DNA of 8,226 nt, taken from Corynebacterium sp. GTDB taxonomy: Bacteria; Actinomycetota; Actinomycetes; Mycobacteriales; Mycobacteriaceae. The stretch covers positions 1 to 8,226 of the forward strand of contig NZ_JASLIP010000105.1 in assembly GCF_030152825.1 (NCBI RefSeq), given 5' to 3'. This document shows, piece after piece, positions 7,683 to 8,226 of this stretch (the first letter of the stretch is position 1; every line of letters starts with the position of its first letter). Both the position numbers and the translations under genes were made by a program. The notes under the pieces are model-generated. The model saw only the letters and a list, made by a program, of their open reading frames with translations, was not told the DNA's origin and made no database searches.

Positions 7683-7735
7683 GCACTCCCCGCGTCGCGC
7701 GCGGCGCGTCGCTTAACCTCCGCGGGGATGAGCCT
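7683..7735 (+). repeat. CRISPR repeat-like unit 1, split by a loop insertion
   Basis: The 5' half GCACTCCCCGCG (7683-7694) and the 3' half CGCGGGGATGAGCC (7721-7734) together resemble an I-E repeat. TCCCCGCG (7687-7694) and CGCGGGGA (7721-7728) pair perfectly over 8 bp, but 26 nt lie between them instead of about 4. The insert contains a second copy of CGCGTCGC: the two copies are at 7691-7698 and 7705-7712. Confidence 0.5.
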
Positions 7736-7756
7736 TGGGACTTGAGCGAATGCTCG

Positions 7757-7785
7757 CTACTCCCCGCACTGGCGGGGATTCCTGA
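7757..7785 (+). repeat. CRISPR repeat-like unit 2
   Basis: CCCCGC (7762-7767), loop ACTG, and GCGGGG (7772-7777) form a perfect 6-bp stem. CTACT stands before it and ATTCCTGA after it, giving the 29-nt, 5+16+8 plan of type I-E repeats. The 3' handle differs from the ATGAGCC type of unit 1, as terminal repeats often do. A five-T run starts at 7789, about 11 nt past the stem, so a poor intrinsic terminator is an alternative reading. Confidence 0.55.
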
Positions 7786-7874
7786 GGCTTTTTACCTCTT
7801 CACTCCAACCACTCGTCTGGCTATAGCCCCGCCAGCATTGCGCTCCTCCGAGGCGGACAACAACCCTCGCCAAT

Positions 7875-7903
7875 TTCGTGTAACGGGTGGCATACCTCAT
7901 AAT
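7875..7903 (+). promoter_or_regulatory. Candidate plus-strand promoter toward the transporter gene
   Basis: CATAAT (7898-7903) as -10 with TTCGTG (7875-7880) as a weak -35 at 17-nt spacing. It would give a leader of roughly 190 nt before the TTG at 8100. The -35 is poor, so this is only a candidate. Confidence 0.35.
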
Positions 7904-8017
7904 GTGAGACAACGCACGCTTTTCATAGCTTTTGCGAGTTGGCGTCCAGAAAACCCCAGAGGAATACACAGACAAGCCGTATTCTTTCCAGGAACAGCGT
8001 GATCGGCGCCACGTCCC

Positions 8018-8055
8018 GCCTCGTCCGCGCTCACGCCGGCGAGGCCAAAATTTTT
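8018..8055 (+). terminator. Terminator-like hairpin in the leader of the transporter gene
   Basis: GCCTCG (8018-8023) pairs with CGAGGC (8040-8045), with an inner CCG/CGG stem (8025-8027 with 8037-8039) across one bulged T and a 9-nt loop. CAAAA and then five T follow. The hairpin ends 54 nt before the start codon, with little room for a promoter after it. It could be an attenuator in the leader or the end of a short upstream RNA. The five-nt gap between stem and T run weakens it as a terminator. Confidence 0.35.
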
Positions 8056-8088
8056 CCGTGCGCGTGACCCGCGCCGCAAAATGACCCC

Positions 8089-8095
8089 AAGGAGG
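8089..8095 (+). promoter_or_regulatory. Ribosome binding site deciding the TTG start of the transporter gene
   Basis: AAGGAGG lies 4 nt before TTG at 8100-8102. An in-frame TGA at 8082-8084 excludes any start further upstream, so TTG is the best choice. Confidence 0.7.
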
Positions 8096-8099
8096 AACA

Positions 8100-8226
8100 T
8101 TGACACCCAATCAAGTCGGCCTAGCGCTCGTGCTGCTAGGCGTGATGGTCTTGCTGGGCAAGACCATGCGAATCAATTGGGGCTGGACCCAAAAGCTGTT
8201 CCTCCCTGCCTCCATCCTCGCGGGCT
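8100..8226 (+). CDS. gltS: Probable sodium/glutamate symporter (GltS family), N-terminal fragment
   Basis: 42 codons run from a TTG start to the window edge. The peptide reads (M)TPNQVGLALVLLGVMVLLG, then KTMRINWGWTQKLFLPASI and LAG. Residues 6-20 form a hydrophobic first membrane segment. It is followed by a basic stretch and the QKLFLPASILAG motif, which resembles the start of GltS-type sodium/glutamate symporters (LxxLFLPxSIIxG). From family knowledge, such proteins take up glutamate with sodium across the cytoplasmic membrane. The gene is divergent from cas3 with a 578-bp gap and shows no functional link to it; it is probably the chromosomal flank of the cas island. Only the first segment is visible, so the family call is moderate and the substrate is inferred. 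Confidence 0.6.
   Translation, partial: MTPNQVGLALVLLGVMVLLGKTMRINWGWTQKLFLPASILAG

Larger units (their letters stand above)
7683..7785 (+). CRISPR. Degenerate two-repeat mini-CRISPR-like element
   Basis: Two type I-E repeat-like units lie in direct orientation on the plus strand, opposite to the cas genes. The first ends GCGGGGATGAGCC, the second is built on CTCCCCGCACTGGCGGGGATT. If the usual 8-nt handle is assigned, the stretch between them (7736-7756) is only about 21 nt, shorter than the 32-33 nt usual for I-E spacers. The repeats differ from each other in their 3' ends. This is not a working array. It may be a relic, or a crRNA-like RNA gene that Cas6e could process. The consensus of the active array is outside the window and would decide the likeness. 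Confidence 0.45.
7522..8099. other. 578-bp divergent intergenic region between cas3 and the transporter gene
   Basis: I find no credible protein gene here. The reading frames on either strand (plus 7514-8002, minus 7757-8110) give Arg/Ser-rich or otherwise nondescript translations with no domain I recognise and no ribosome site that decides a start. The stretch from 7581 to 7640 is AT-rich against its GC-rich surroundings. The region holds, in order, the cas promoter and palindrome, paired ATTCCC direct repeats (7603-7608 and 7612-7617), two CRISPR-repeat-like hairpins, a candidate plus-strand promoter, and a leader hairpin before the transporter gene. Confidence 0.8.

Noticed and set aside
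7762..7793. Intrinsic terminator made of the CCCCGC/GCGGGG hairpin and the T run
   Set aside because: The T run starts about 11 nt after the stem, too far for a normal terminator, and the sequence fits an I-E repeat better.
7827..7857. A third CRISPR-like unit (CCCCGCC ... GGCGG)
   Set aside because: The arms are far apart with a different loop, and none of the 3' GGGGAT handle is present.
7514..8002. 162-codon plus-strand reading frame across the intergenic region
   Set aside because: It would begin inside the cas3 start and run through the cas promoter and both repeat-like hairpins; no domain and no good ribosome site.
7757..8110. 117-codon minus-strand reading frame between the transporter and cas3
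   Set aside because: Very Arg/Trp/Ser-rich, no domain, and it overlaps the ribosome site and start of the transporter gene.

Overview
The window holds most of a type I-E (Cascade) CRISPR-Cas interference operon on the minus strand, plus the divergent start of a membrane transporter gene at the right edge. The genome is moderately GC-rich and the protein sequences look actinobacterial. The cas gene set, repeat-like motifs and the neighbouring sodium/glutamate symporter-like gene would fit Corynebacterium or a close relative, but the genus is an inference.

Layout from right to left, in the direction of cas transcription: a 578-bp intergenic region (7522-8099); cas3 (7521-4711); a 142-bp gap that may hold a 39-codon small ORF; cas8e/cse1 (4568-2895); cse2/cas11 (2902-2213); cas7e (2164-1034); cas5e (1034-312); and the first 105 codons of cas6e (315-1, cut by the window edge). 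cas8e and cse2 overlap by 8 nt (ATGGCTGA), cas7e and cas5e by 1 nt (TAATG), and cas5e and cas6e by 4 nt (ATGA), so these genes are very likely one translationally coupled unit. The order cas3-cas8e-cse2-cas7e-cas5e-cas6e is the standard I-E order. cas1, cas2 and the main repeat array would be expected beyond coordinate 1 and cannot be seen here.

How the genes work together, from family knowledge: Cas6e cuts the pre-crRNA at each repeat hairpin. Cas7e coats the spacer, Cas5e holds the 5' handle, Cse2 forms the belly, and Cas8e reads the PAM and recruits the Cas3 nuclease-helicase, which degrades the target. All key motifs I can check are intact: the Cas3 HD and DExH motifs, the Cas6e catalytic-type histidine, and the Cas5e and Cas7e signatures. 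The interference module therefore looks functional.

The least ordinary part is the intergenic region between cas3 and the transporter. It carries a good candidate cas promoter with a palindrome over its -35. It also carries two degenerate I-E repeat-like hairpins on the plus strand, opposite to the cas genes, only about 21 bp apart. The first is split by a GC-rich insertion in its loop. This may be an array relic or a crRNA-like regulatory RNA gene. An 11-bp motif is shared between the cas transcription start region and the transporter leader, and that leader contains a terminator-like hairpin.
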